From Rufibacter roseolus (GTDB taxonomy: Bacteria > Bacteroidota > Bacteroidia > Cytophagales > Hymenobacteraceae): a DNA stretch of 64,000 nt. The translations under genes and the position numbers were made by a program. The notes under the pieces are model-generated. The model was not told the origin of the DNA and did no database searches. It saw only the letters and a program-made list of their open reading frames with translations. This document shows, in pieces, positions 51,906 to 60,025 of this stretch; position 1 is the stretch's first letter, and every line of letters starts with the position of its first letter. Where the stretch lies: positions 992,001 to 1,056,000 of the forward strand of contig NZ_JAFMSU010000003.1 of the NCBI RefSeq assembly GCF_017916365.1, in the 5' to 3' direction.

Positions 51906-52721
51906 TTACTTCTGCAGGTATTGGTCCACCCCTTTTTGGCAGTAAGTGATGTTGGTCTGGATGGTGGTGCGCAGCAGTTCCTCGTTGATGGCTTTGCGGC
52001 TGGTGTCAACATACGTGTGGTGCAGATGGTACTGAACTCCGCCCATTTTCAAAGATTTTTTCCTGATGCCGGCATTCATGAGACGAGCCGCTATCTCACT
52101 GTCTTCGGGGCCCCACCCCACGTAATTTTCATTATAGCCATTCACCGCCAGAAGGTCCTTACGCCAGAAAGACATGTTGCAGCCTTTCACGTAGTATTTG
52201 TTTTTGCCTGTAAGTTTGTAACGGTCCGCCAGAACCCGGCGCAGGAAACCACTGCGTAGCCCATTGAACAGGTTACTGGTCTTTACGATATCGATTAGAC
52301 CGAATTGCGTTATTTGTTTCTCCAGTACCTCTTGTGAAATTTCCGGGGAGAGATTAATTCTGCCGCCTGCCAAAAAGCGGCCAGGCGCTGCTATTGAAAG
52401 ATGGTCTTGAATAAAATTAGGATGCAGAATAATATCACCGTCTACCTGCACTATGTAAGGCTCTTTGGTTTGGGCAATAGTTCTGTTCAGGATCATAGAC
52501 CGTTGGAACCCGTTATCCGGATGCCAGACATGGATCAACGGAACCGGGAAATGCTTCTGAAAACGCGCGATCAAATCCTTGGTCTCCGGGCCTGATCCAT
52601 CATCGGCAATTAAAACCTCTTTGGGCATCACTACCTGCTGGGCCACACTCTGCAGACACAGGTTGAGGGCCGCGGGCCAGTTGTAAGTTGAAACAATGAG
52701 CGAGCACGTGGGTGATGCCAT
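51906..52721 (-). CDS. GT2-family glycosyltransferase
   Basis: GT-A glycosyltransferase of 271 residues. SLIVSTYNWPAALNLCLQSVAQQVVMPKEVLIADDGSG at the N-terminus, metal-binding DGDI in VQVDGDIILHP, and a C-terminal galactosyltransferase-like part (GCNMSFWRKDLLAVNGYNENYVGWGPEDSEIAARLMNAG). It is probably part of lipopolysaccharide or capsule assembly. It shares a strand with the glf group but is separated by the GNAT gene. Confidence 0.9.
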   Translation of the reverse strand: MASPTCSLIVSTYNWPAALNLCLQSVAQQVVMPKEVLIADDGSGPETKDLIARFQKHFPVPLIHVWHPDNGFQRSMILNRTIAQTKEPYIVQVDGDIILHPNFIQDHLSIAAPGRFLAGGRINLSPEISQEVLEKQITQFGLIDIVKTSNLFNGLRSGFLRRVLADRYKLTGKNKYYVKGCNMSFWRKDLLAVNGYNENYVGWGPEDSEIAARLMNAGIRKKSLKMGGVQYHLHHTYVDTSRKAINEELLRTTIQTNITYCQKGVDQYLQK

Positions 52722-52803
52722 TCAATAAGGGCTTAGGGTTATGTTCTTCTTTGCAAAGTTTTAAACGGGGGAATATTGATTGGGGGAATTAAAGTAAACG
52801 GAA

Positions 52804-53574
52804 TTACAGGCTGATTTCTCCTTTGAAAACCTGCAGGGCCGGACCAATGAGGAACACGTTTCTGAAACCGTTGCCTTCCTTCTCAAAGCTTACCTGCAGT
52901 TCTCCGCCCAGCACCTGGATGTGGACAGGACTCTCATACCCGGCCCGGCTGGCAGCCAGGGCGCAGGCGGTTACGCCGGTTCCGCAGGAGAAGGTCTCAT
53001 CCTCCACGCCGCGTTCATACGTACGCACAAACAACTTGTTATGGTGCAGGTGCTCCACGAAGTTCACGTTGGTACCTTCGGCCTTGAACCGGTCTGAGTA
53101 ACGGATGGCCCGTCCCTCTGCAAACACGTTCAAATCCTGCAACGCCTCAACCTGCTTCACGTAATGCGGCGAACCGGTGTTCATGAAAGTAGCGGTATCC
53201 AGGTCTTCTACTTCGTCCACATCTTTCATCTGCAGATGCACCAACCCGTCTTTCAGAAATGCCTGGTGCGGACCGTCAGAGGCGATGAAATACGCCTGGT
53301 CTTCTACCACACCCAGGAACTGGGCAAAAGCCACCAGGCAGCGTCCGCCGTTTCCGCACATAGAACCCACACGGCCATCGGCGTTGTAGTAGACCATCTC
53401 AAAGTCATAGCCTTCTTTCTCCTGCAACAGCATAAGGCCATCGGCCCCAATTCCCTTGCGGCGGTCGCATAGGAAAGCCACCTGCTCCTGGCTCAGTTGA
53501 ATGTTCTGCTCCCGGTTGTCCAGCACCACAAAGTCATTGCCGGTGCCCTGGTATTTATAGAAAGTCAAATTCAT
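52804..53574 (-). CDS. dapF: diaminopimelate epimerase
   Basis: Cofactor-independent epimerase of 256 residues that turns LL-DAP into meso-DAP for lysine and peptidoglycan. Both catalytic cysteines are present: GSMCGNGGRCLVAFAQ and FSCGTGVTACALAAS. The N-terminus LTFYKYQGTGNDFVVLDNREQ is typical. The length is normal (about 260-280). Confidence 0.96.
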   Translation of the reverse strand: MNLTFYKYQGTGNDFVVLDNREQNIQLSQEQVAFLCDRRKGIGADGLMLLQEKEGYDFEMVYYNADGRVGSMCGNGGRCLVAFAQFLGVVEDQAYFIASDGPHQAFLKDGLVHLQMKDVDEVEDLDTATFMNTGSPHYVKQVEALQDLNVFAEGRAIRYSDRFKAEGTNVNFVEHLHHNKLFVRTYERGVEDETFSCGTGVTACALAASRAGYESPVHIQVLGGELQVSFEKEGNGFRNVFLIGPALQVFKGEISL

Positions 53575-53964
53575 GATGTAAGTAAAGGAGCTTTTCCTGC
53601 TTATAGGTGTGGTCTCCTGCTAGTAAGAACCTTGAAAATTAAGAAAAAAAGAAACGCCGCGCTATCTCCTCACTTTATAACCTGATGCTTCTGGTAAAGA
53701 TTCACTAAGGTCGTCGCCGGTTGCGCCTCCAGCCTGAGGTTAGAGAAACCTGTTTTTGGTTTAGGGCCTGATTTCCTGAAAACAACTCCTAAACGGTTCT
53801 CCTTGCATCCTGAACCGGAAAACAGCCTTGTTTTGGTTTACAGGTGTTTTCTTAAGAACGAGGTGAATACGTAGGCTCTATTAGCACAGCAAAGCACCCT
53901 ACAAGAAGAACAGCACTGCAACCCACAAAACCGTACCTTTGCACCTTTACCACCCCAAAAACCT
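53575..53964. other. divergent intergenic region with palindromes
   Basis: 390 bp; a 36-bp palindrome at 53759-53794 and a faint one at about 53835-53866. It is the only divergent gap in the window in which the repeat was seen. No promoter was assigned. Confidence 0.55.
53759..53794. repeat. 36-bp palindrome, degenerate
   Basis: GTTTAGGGCCTGATTTCCTG and AAAACAACTCCTAAAC, exactly 36 bp. Confidence 0.6.
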
Positions 53965-54852
53965 ATGTACACTTTCCTGACCACCAGCGCCTGGACCGAT
54001 TACGAACTGATTGACTGCGGCAACTTCGAGAAACTGGAGCGCTTTGGAGACTATGTGCTGGCCCGACCCGAGCCTCAGGCCGCCTGGGACAAACACCTCT
54101 CCGAGGGTGAGTGGCAAAGGCTGGCGCAGGCTACCTTCAAACGCGAGAAAGGCAACCAGGAGAAAGGACAGTGGCAACTCAAGAAAGGCATGGCCGAGCA
54201 GTGGTTCATCAACTACCGTTACAATGATCTCAAACTGCGGTTCCGGTTGGGCTTGTCTTCTTTTAAACACGTGGGTTTGTTCCCTGAGCAGGACCCTAAC
54301 TGGCAGTTCATCTTTGACCGCACCCGCGCGCTGCCCGGCAAGCCGAAGGTGTTGAACATGTTCGCCTACACCGGCGGTGCTTCCTTAGCAGCCAATGCCG
54401 CTGGCGCCGATGTCACCCACCTGGACAGCGTGAAGCAGGTGAACTTCTGGGCCCGCCAGAACATGGAGGCCAGCAACCTGGACAACATCCGGTGGCTCGT
54501 GGAAGACGCTATGAAATACGCCCGTCGTGAGGTGAAACGCGGAAATAAATACCAGGGCATTATCCTGGATCCTCCCGCATACGGCCGCGGCCCAGACGGT
54601 GAGAAATGGCTCCTGGAGGAACAGATCAATGAGCTCATCAAACTCTGCGCTGAGTTGCTGGACACGGAAAACAATTTCTTCGTGATCAACCTGTACTCCC
54701 TCGGGTTTTCAGCCTTGATTTTGGATAACCTTATCAAAGCATCGTTCGGCAACACCGTGCGCAACGAGGAACTGGGCGAGCTGTATTTAGAGGATCAGGC
54801 CAAACGCAAACTGCCGCTAGGCACGTTCTTCCGGTTCAGCTCTGTGAAATAG
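53965..54852 (+). CDS. class I SAM-dependent methyltransferase (RlmI-like)
   Basis: Methyltransferase of 295 residues with SAM-binding VLNMFAYTGGASLAANAAGADVTHLDSV and the base-binding IILDPPAYGRGPDGEKW. It has no PUA domain. It resembles the rRNA cytosine-C5 methyltransferases of the PF10672 group (RlmI/RlmK-related), but the N-terminal part differs. A rRNA or other RNA target is likely. ATG at 53965, monocistronic. Confidence 0.88.
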   Translation: MYTFLTTSAWTDYELIDCGNFEKLERFGDYVLARPEPQAAWDKHLSEGEWQRLAQATFKREKGNQEKGQWQLKKGMAEQWFINYRYNDLKLRFRLGLSSFKHVGLFPEQDPNWQFIFDRTRALPGKPKVLNMFAYTGGASLAANAAGADVTHLDSVKQVNFWARQNMEASNLDNIRWLVEDAMKYARREVKRGNKYQGIILDPPAYGRGPDGEKWLLEEQINELIKLCAELLDTENNFFVINLYSLGFSALILDNLIKASFGNTVRNEELGELYLEDQAKRKLPLGTFFRFSSVK

Positions 54853-54890
54853 ATTGTTAATTGTTGGTTGTTGATTGCCGTACCGCCAAG

Positions 54891-54932
54891 GCCGTTTTAA
54901 GCTTGATTTGTAAAAAATCGGCTTAAAACGGC
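54891..54932. repeat. 36-bp palindrome, long perfect-outer copy
   Basis: GCCGTTTTAAGCTTGATTT and AAATCGGCTTAAAACGGC; the outer stem is perfect. It lies 38 bp past the methyltransferase stop. Confidence 0.8.
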
Positions 54933-55083
54933 TTTCTTTGTTTAGAAGAAGAGTTTGCCTGGTCAAAGCACCGCCTTTTACCGTAGTGCCTTCTTAAAAC
55001 CTATTGACGTTCAATCCATCAGTAGAATAGAGTTATTTACTCGTACTGATCGATTCTTAATTCTAAATTCCTAATTCAAAAAC

Positions 55084-56022
55084 ATGTCGCGCCGATTTGC
55101 CCTTATAGACCTTGGAACCAATACTTTCCACCTGCTTATTGTTGAACTGGACGCCGATGGCGGGCAGCAGATCCTATACAAAACCAAAGTACCGGTGAAA
55201 CTGGGCGAGGGCGGCATCAGCAAAGGCGAGATCACGCCGGCGGCCCGGGAACGCGGCCTCAAAACGCTGACCGAGTTCAAAGAGATCATGGACCAGCACG
55301 GGGTGGAAACGGTAAAAGCCACCGCCACCAGCGCCCTGCGCAACGCCAGCAACGGTGCTGAGGTAGTGGCTGCCATCAAAGAACACACCGGCATTAACGT
55401 GGAGGTGATCTCAGGCGCCCGTGAAGCCGAACTCATTTTCAAAGGCGTGCAACTGGCCATGGAAGTGGGCCCCAAACCGGTGATGGTGATGGATATTGGC
55501 GGTGGCAGCATAGAATTTATCATTGGGACGGACAAAGGCATTCTCTGGAAGAAAAGCTTCGAGATTGGCGCCCAACGACTACTGGATAAGTTTTACCCAG
55601 AGCAAGAACAAGCCATTAAACCAGAACAGGTCAAAGCCCTTCGCCACTACCTGCAAGACCACCTGCAGAAACTTACCTCCGCCGTGCTGCAGCACCAACC
55701 CGAAGTCCTGATCGGTTCCTCGGGCACTTTTGACACGTTGGTAGACATGGACCTGGCTCCCCAGGGAATCACCCGCGACCCCAACGGCTCCCCCGATATG
55801 TCTTTAGCGCTGGCTACCTTTCACCGGCAGTACAAAGAACTCCTGCAAAAGACCCGCCCTGAGCGTCTGGCCATTCCCGGCATGCTGGCCATGCGGGTAG
55901 ACATGATTGTGGTGGCCTGCGTAGCCATTGACTGGGTGCTGGAGAAGTATAATCTGGAGAAGATCAGGGTTTCTGCTTATGCGCTGAAGGAAGGGATGTT
56001 AGCGGAGTTGTTACAGGGGTAG
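55084..56022 (+). CDS. Ppx/GppA-family exopolyphosphatase
   Basis: Actin-like-ATPase-fold phosphatase of 312 residues that removes phosphate from polyphosphate or converts pppGpp to ppGpp. Phosphate-1 loop LIDLGTNTFHLLIVEL, and IGGGS in VMDIGGGSIEFIIGTD. It is the short form (about 310) without the C-terminal HD domain. It follows the methyltransferase with a 231-bp gap. Confidence 0.92.
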   Translation: MSRRFALIDLGTNTFHLLIVELDADGGQQILYKTKVPVKLGEGGISKGEITPAARERGLKTLTEFKEIMDQHGVETVKATATSALRNASNGAEVVAAIKEHTGINVEVISGAREAELIFKGVQLAMEVGPKPVMVMDIGGGSIEFIIGTDKGILWKKSFEIGAQRLLDKFYPEQEQAIKPEQVKALRHYLQDHLQKLTSAVLQHQPEVLIGSSGTFDTLVDMDLAPQGITRDPNGSPDMSLALATFHRQYKELLQKTRPERLAIPGMLAMRVDMIVVACVAIDWVLEKYNLEKIRVSAYALKEGMLAELLQG

Positions 56023-56453
56023 GTCCTCTTCTTAGTTTCTATTTGATTGTACTCGTAGTCCGCTTTCGCTGGCGTGGCGCGGCAGTTTGCGTTAGCTCAT
56101 AAGCTGTGTTGTTGCATGGCTGGGCTCCGTGCGCTCACGGCCGCGAGGCCCCGCCTTCCGGCCTCGCGCTGCTGTTTTAGCCTTGGCCGGTTGGCCTGCC
56201 GCATCCGCGGCACCAGGTCTAAAACAAAGGCGCTCAACCGAAAGGCTGGAAAAAGGAATACAGTAGGAACGCCTCAGACCTCACAGGTTTTCAAAACCTG
56301 TGAGGTCTTCCTTTGTAGAGACGCAACACCTTGTGTCTTCACGCATTGCTGAGAGGAACTCCCCCTTGAGGGGTTAGGTATGTTTACACCTGCCAGATCA
56401 CAAATTTCGGTTTACAATTGTTGCTGTTAATCTAGCACCTATAAGCAGGCATA
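56023..56453. other. intergenic region filled by the composite repeat, copy A
   Basis: Nearly all of this stretch is the composite element (56054-56395). The 92-codon frame at 56074-56352 is made of this repeat and is not thought to be a gene. Confidence 0.75.
56054..56395 (+). repeat. composite intergenic repeat, copy A (inverted relative to copy B)
   Basis: Modules in order: CGTAGTCCGCT start, GTTAGCTCATAAGCTG, GCTCACGGCCGCGAGGCCCC, CGAAAGGCTGGAAAA, GAACGCCTCAGACCTC, an internal hairpin (CACAGGTTTT/AAAACCTGTG), GTAGAGACGCAA...GTCTTCAC, CCCCCTTGAGGGG and TTTACACCTGCC. Copy B at 59602-59948 has the same modules on the opposite strand, with a different internal hairpin. Confidence 0.88.
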
Positions 56454-56864
56454 ATGAAAAACCTGATTTTACCTTTTCTTTCTCTACTCTTCTGCTGTGG
56501 GTGCACTTCTGCAGAAGAAAACACTTCGGAAACAGCCAACCCACTAATTGCAGAGGAACAGAAACCGGAGCAAAACCAAAGAACGTCTGCTCCCATTGAT
56601 AAATCAAAGCTGCTTGGAATTTGGTGGGATAGCAATGACAAAGATGCTCCACATGCTGTGTTCCAAATTGATGATTCTACTGTTGTCTATCCAGAACCAG
56701 ACGATGAAGGGCAAACATCATTCAAATACCAACTGAAAGGCGATTCTTTGATTTTCGAATTTGGTGAAGAGCCTCTTTCTTCAAAAATAGATAAAGCAAC
56801 AGGAGATACGCTTGAATTGACAACTAGCAGTTCTAAATTAGTCTTGATAAAGGCCGAAAATTAG
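56454..56864 (+). CDS. AT-rich lipoprotein, hypothetical
   Basis: Lipoprotein of 136 residues with signal MKNLILPFLSLLFCCGC (lipobox CGC), then a Glu/Asn/Gln-rich stretch and a small beta-rich domain (LGIWWDSNDKDAPHAVFQIDDSTVVYPEPDDEGQTSFKYQLKGDSLIFEF), possibly lipocalin-like. It is more AT-rich than most genes here. It lies between the inverted composite repeats. Function unknown. Confidence 0.7.
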   Translation: MKNLILPFLSLLFCCGCTSAEENTSETANPLIAEEQKPEQNQRTSAPIDKSKLLGIWWDSNDKDAPHAVFQIDDSTVVYPEPDDEGQTSFKYQLKGDSLIFEFGEEPLSSKIDKATGDTLELTTSSSKLVLIKAEN

Positions 56865-56902
56865 ATAGACTTGATTCCTTGATTTACTTATCACTTGTTG
56901 CT

Positions 56903-56928
56903 TGCTTTCAGCCAAATGGCTCCAAAAC
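56903..56928. repeat. 36-bp palindrome, very degenerate or truncated
   Basis: GCTTTCAGCCAAATGGCTCC and AAAAC; only about 26 bp remain. Confidence 0.35.
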
Positions 56929-56945
56929 GAAAACGTGAACCCATC

Positions 56946-56985
56946 AACAGAACGGCCTCTCCTGATCAGGAGAGGCCGTTCTGTT
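56946..56985 (-). terminator. terminator of the 787-residue gene
   Basis: Perfect palindrome: AACAGAACGGCCTCTCCTGA and its complement (56946-56985). It lies 6 bp past the stop codon. Confidence 0.88.
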
Positions 56986-56991
56986 ACTAGC

Positions 56992-59355
56992 TTACGTCAG
57001 TTTCTTGAATTGCTTTTGGTAGGCCTTATTCAAGGTTTTAAGGTCTTTGTTGCCGCCGGTGTAGGTGTTGGCGAGTTGCTTGTAGTCTCCTTTGGGATTA
57101 GCCTGGGCATCGCGGGTGGCGAGGAGCTGGCCTATCTGTTCCTGCAGTTGGTTCAGGTTGTATTTGGTATACTTCAAGGTAACTAAGCGTTTCACTAATT
57201 CCAGGGCACCGGTGGCGTCCCCGTTGGCGGCGGCGTGCCGGGCAACCTCGGCCACGAAGGTTTTGTTTTCGTGGGTCACGGCAAAAGCGAGCAAAGATGC
57301 ATGCTCCAAGCCAAACCGAGCGACGGCGGCAGTTTCATAATGCCGGCTGGCTTCCTGGTACACCTTCACGGCCTCGGGCATATTGTTCTGGCCGATGAGC
57401 GCATTGGCTTTCTGCAGCAGTTCCTGGTAGTGGGCCGGGGCATCAATCCGGGCCAGTTCCACTTCGGCGGTAGCCGATGGGATGGCGCATCCGCCGTTGT
57501 CTTTGGCGGCCGCAATGGCCTGGTCCAACTCAGCGGCGGCCTGGGCAAACTTGCGCTCGGCGCTTAGCTGCAGGGAGCGCTGGTAGTGCTGGTCATAGGA
57601 AGCCTGGGCGTTGGCGCACTCCTGGGAGAAGATTCCCTGGTTCAAAGCCCGGAACTTGCCGTCCAGTTCTTTGTCGTTCACCAAGCCGTAGCGGATCTGC
57701 AGGTTAGTAACCTCGGCGGAGATAGACCGCGCCTGGGGCAATTTGTTGGCGTTGGCCTGTAATTGGCCTTGGGCAATCTTCTCCAGGATCACCGGACGGG
57801 CCGCCTGCCGAAGCAGTTTCTCGGCATCAGGTTGGGTCGCTAAGCCAAAGTCACTGACCAGGCTTTTTCCTTTTTCAAACGCCATCAACGCTGCAGCGTA
57901 CTGTTTGGTCTGGAGGGCTTTACGGCCATCGGCCATGTAGCCGGCATACACCTGTTGCTGTACATCGCGGAGCAAGTTGGTAGCGGCGGCATCTGAGTCT
58001 ATGGCGGTTTTGTTGTTACGGGCGTACTGCTGCGCTTCCCGGGCCAGCTTTTCGGCCTGGTTTAGGTTTTTCTGGTCCAGGGCTTGGCGTCCATCCTGCA
58101 GCAAGTCGTCATAGATGCCGTTTTTGGCGAACTCAACGCCTTTCTCCCACAGCTCTGGGCGGCAACGCAGGCTGGAGATGCCTCGGCAGAAATCCTGGGC
58201 TTCTTCAAACTGCTCCAGCGCCTGGCGGTACTTGCCCTGGTTGTTCAGCTGCTCTCCGTTGAACACGTATTCATTCTGGATATCCAGCGCCAACTCCTGC
58301 CCAAACCGGTAGGTCTCTGGATCAACCTGCATGCGGTTGAGGAGATCGCGGGTGCGTTTTGAGGCTTCTTTCAGGTAACCGGCCTTAAAATCGAGCCGGG
58401 CCAGTTGCAGGTGCGCCGGCGCGAAGGCGGGGTTAGCCTGCAGCGAGCGCTCAAAGAACTCGCGGCCAGCCCGAGCGTTGCCGTTCATGGCCATCTCCAA
58501 GCCGCGGTTATAGAAAATCTCGGGGAGCCGGGCCCACATCTGATCCAGGGCTATCCGGCGCTCTCTCATGCGCAATTCCAGATCCTGCATGCGGCGCTGC
58601 AGCTGTACGGGATCATGCCGGCGCAGGCCCAGTTCGCGCTCCATGCGGTTGTCATCCAGCAAGGCCAGGTCCCGCTCCAGCAGTTTCAACCGATCGCCGT
58701 GTAAGGCCAAATGGTCAATATCATTGGGGTTCACGGCCTGCAGATCGCGGGAAAGCTGGGCTAAACGGGCATCGGCTTCATAATAGCGGTTCACCAAATT
58801 CAACCGGTTGCGCACAGCACCATCGTTACTGGCGGAGAAACCCAGTTTCTTCTCTACTACCTTCAACTTGTAGCCCGCGAAATCAGAAGTGTCTTTCACG
58901 GAAGTCTGCACCAGCACGGTAGACCCGTCTTCGCTGATGCTCTTGTTTGAAATATCGAAGGTCTGCAGCACTTTGTCTTCGCGGCCCAGCAACTGCACCT
59001 TGGCCGTGATCACGGTTGGGGTTAAGGCATCAGAGAAGTCAAACTCCCGGAAAAGCACCTGCTCGCGCACCCGCACGTGGCGAACCGAGACGTTTACCGC
59101 AACCTGGTCTCCGGTGCGGGTAATCTTCTCCTGCTGCTCAAACTCAACCGGCAGCACCAGTTTCCCCGACCGATGATGGTTGTCTCTCCCCAATTGCTGC
59201 GCCAGGGCGTTCAGATCAGGGTTGGCGAAGCTGGAAATGGAGATAGTCTCCTGCTTGGTCTGCTCATACAGTACTTTGGAAGATGACTGCGCTCCAGCCT
59301 GCCCGCCCCAGAAGAGCAGCGAAACGATGAAAAAGGAGAGTAAATGAGCTTTCAT
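56992..59355 (-). CDS. exported TPR-like repeat protein, hypothetical
   Basis: Exported protein of 787 residues with signal peptide KAHLLSFFIVSLLFWGGQAGAQ. Residues about 60-200 form beta-rich parts; from about 270 on there are helical repeats rich in Ala, Gln and Leu (AREFFERSLQANPAFAPAHLQLARLDFKAGYLKEASKRTRDLL, ALEQFEEAQDFCRG, KALQTKQYAAALMAFEKGKSLV, AVKVYQEASRHYETAA), as in TPR-like proteins. No enzyme motif is seen. It may act as a periplasmic scaffold. It stands alone between the inverted repeats. Confidence 0.75.
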   Translation of the reverse strand: MKAHLLSFFIVSLLFWGGQAGAQSSSKVLYEQTKQETISISSFANPDLNALAQQLGRDNHHRSGKLVLPVEFEQQEKITRTGDQVAVNVSVRHVRVREQVLFREFDFSDALTPTVITAKVQLLGREDKVLQTFDISNKSISEDGSTVLVQTSVKDTSDFAGYKLKVVEKKLGFSASNDGAVRNRLNLVNRYYEADARLAQLSRDLQAVNPNDIDHLALHGDRLKLLERDLALLDDNRMERELGLRRHDPVQLQRRMQDLELRMRERRIALDQMWARLPEIFYNRGLEMAMNGNARAGREFFERSLQANPAFAPAHLQLARLDFKAGYLKEASKRTRDLLNRMQVDPETYRFGQELALDIQNEYVFNGEQLNNQGKYRQALEQFEEAQDFCRGISSLRCRPELWEKGVEFAKNGIYDDLLQDGRQALDQKNLNQAEKLAREAQQYARNNKTAIDSDAAATNLLRDVQQQVYAGYMADGRKALQTKQYAAALMAFEKGKSLVSDFGLATQPDAEKLLRQAARPVILEKIAQGQLQANANKLPQARSISAEVTNLQIRYGLVNDKELDGKFRALNQGIFSQECANAQASYDQHYQRSLQLSAERKFAQAAAELDQAIAAAKDNGGCAIPSATAEVELARIDAPAHYQELLQKANALIGQNNMPEAVKVYQEASRHYETAAVARFGLEHASLLAFAVTHENKTFVAEVARHAAANGDATGALELVKRLVTLKYTKYNLNQLQEQIGQLLATRDAQANPKGDYKQLANTYTGGNKDLKTLNKAYQKQFKKLT

Positions 59356-59494
59356 AATATTAGCAATATCTTATATTCAGCAAAAGGCAAAATCCGTTCC
59401 AGAAAAAGAGCCATGGAAAGTTATTTACCTGGAAGATGCAACACCGCGCTTCCAGGTTGCTTGATCCCCTGAAATTAGTTCGGTGAATACAGGA

Positions 59495-59529
59495 GCTTTA
59501 AGGGTGTTTTGCGGAAAACAGGGCCAAAC
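59495..59529. repeat. 36-bp palindrome
   Basis: GCTTTAAGGGTGTTTTGCGG and AAAACAGGGCCAAAC; same GCGG loop as the 13473 copy. Confidence 0.65.
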
Positions 59530-59601
59530 CCATAAACAGGACACGTAAGTCCTTGGGCTCCCCTATTTGCAGTAGGATTGAAGATTTGGGAATGTTTGGC
59601 C

Positions 59602-59948
59602 GGAAGGTGTAAAAATTCTTCTACCCCTTCAGAGGGGGAGTCTTATCAGCAATGTGTGAAGACGCAAGGTATTGCGTCTCTACAGAGAAAGACGCTCGCA
59701 GGACCTGCGGACGCTGCGAGGTCTGAGGCGTTCTTGCTGGCGTATTTCTTTTCCAGCCTTTCGGTGGAGCGCCTTGTCAGGTTCCGGTGCCGCTAGGCAT
59801 TGCGACTGAAAGGAGCAAAGGAAGCTGGCGCAGCGCGAGGCCAGAAGGCGGGGCCTCGCGGCCGTGAGCGCTCGGAGCCCAGCGATGCAACAACCCAGCT
59901 TATGAGCTAACGCAAACAACGGTGCCACGCCAGCACCAGCGGACTACG
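59602..59948 (-). repeat. composite intergenic repeat, copy B (inverted relative to copy A)
   Basis: Reading on the minus strand from 59948: CGTAGTCCGCT, GTTAGCTCATAAGCTG, GCTCACGGCCGCGAGGCCCC, CGAAAGGCTGGAAAA, GAACGCCTCAGACCTC, then the GCAGCGTCCGCAGGTCCTGC hairpin, GTAGAGACGCAA, GTCTTCAC and TTTACACC. It is strongly similar to copy A with local changes, mainly in the internal hairpin. Confidence 0.88.
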
Positions 59949-60025
59949 TAAGCAAAAAAGACCACTGAAAGACAAACAAACGCCAAGCAAACAGCACTTC
60001 AGCTCAAGAGAACCAAAGAAGCCCC

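Larger units (their letters stand above)
59356..60025. other. intergenic region filled by palindrome and composite repeat, copy B
   Basis: Holds a palindrome (59495-59529) and copy B (59602-59948). The 82-codon minus-strand frame 59680-59928 is repeat-derived. No gene was seen. Confidence 0.7.

Noticed and set aside
56074-56352. 92-codon frame with FALAHKLCCCMAGLRALTAARPRL; similar frame at 59680-59928
   Set aside because: Both frames are translations of the composite repeat, not conserved genes; similarity arises from the DNA repeat.
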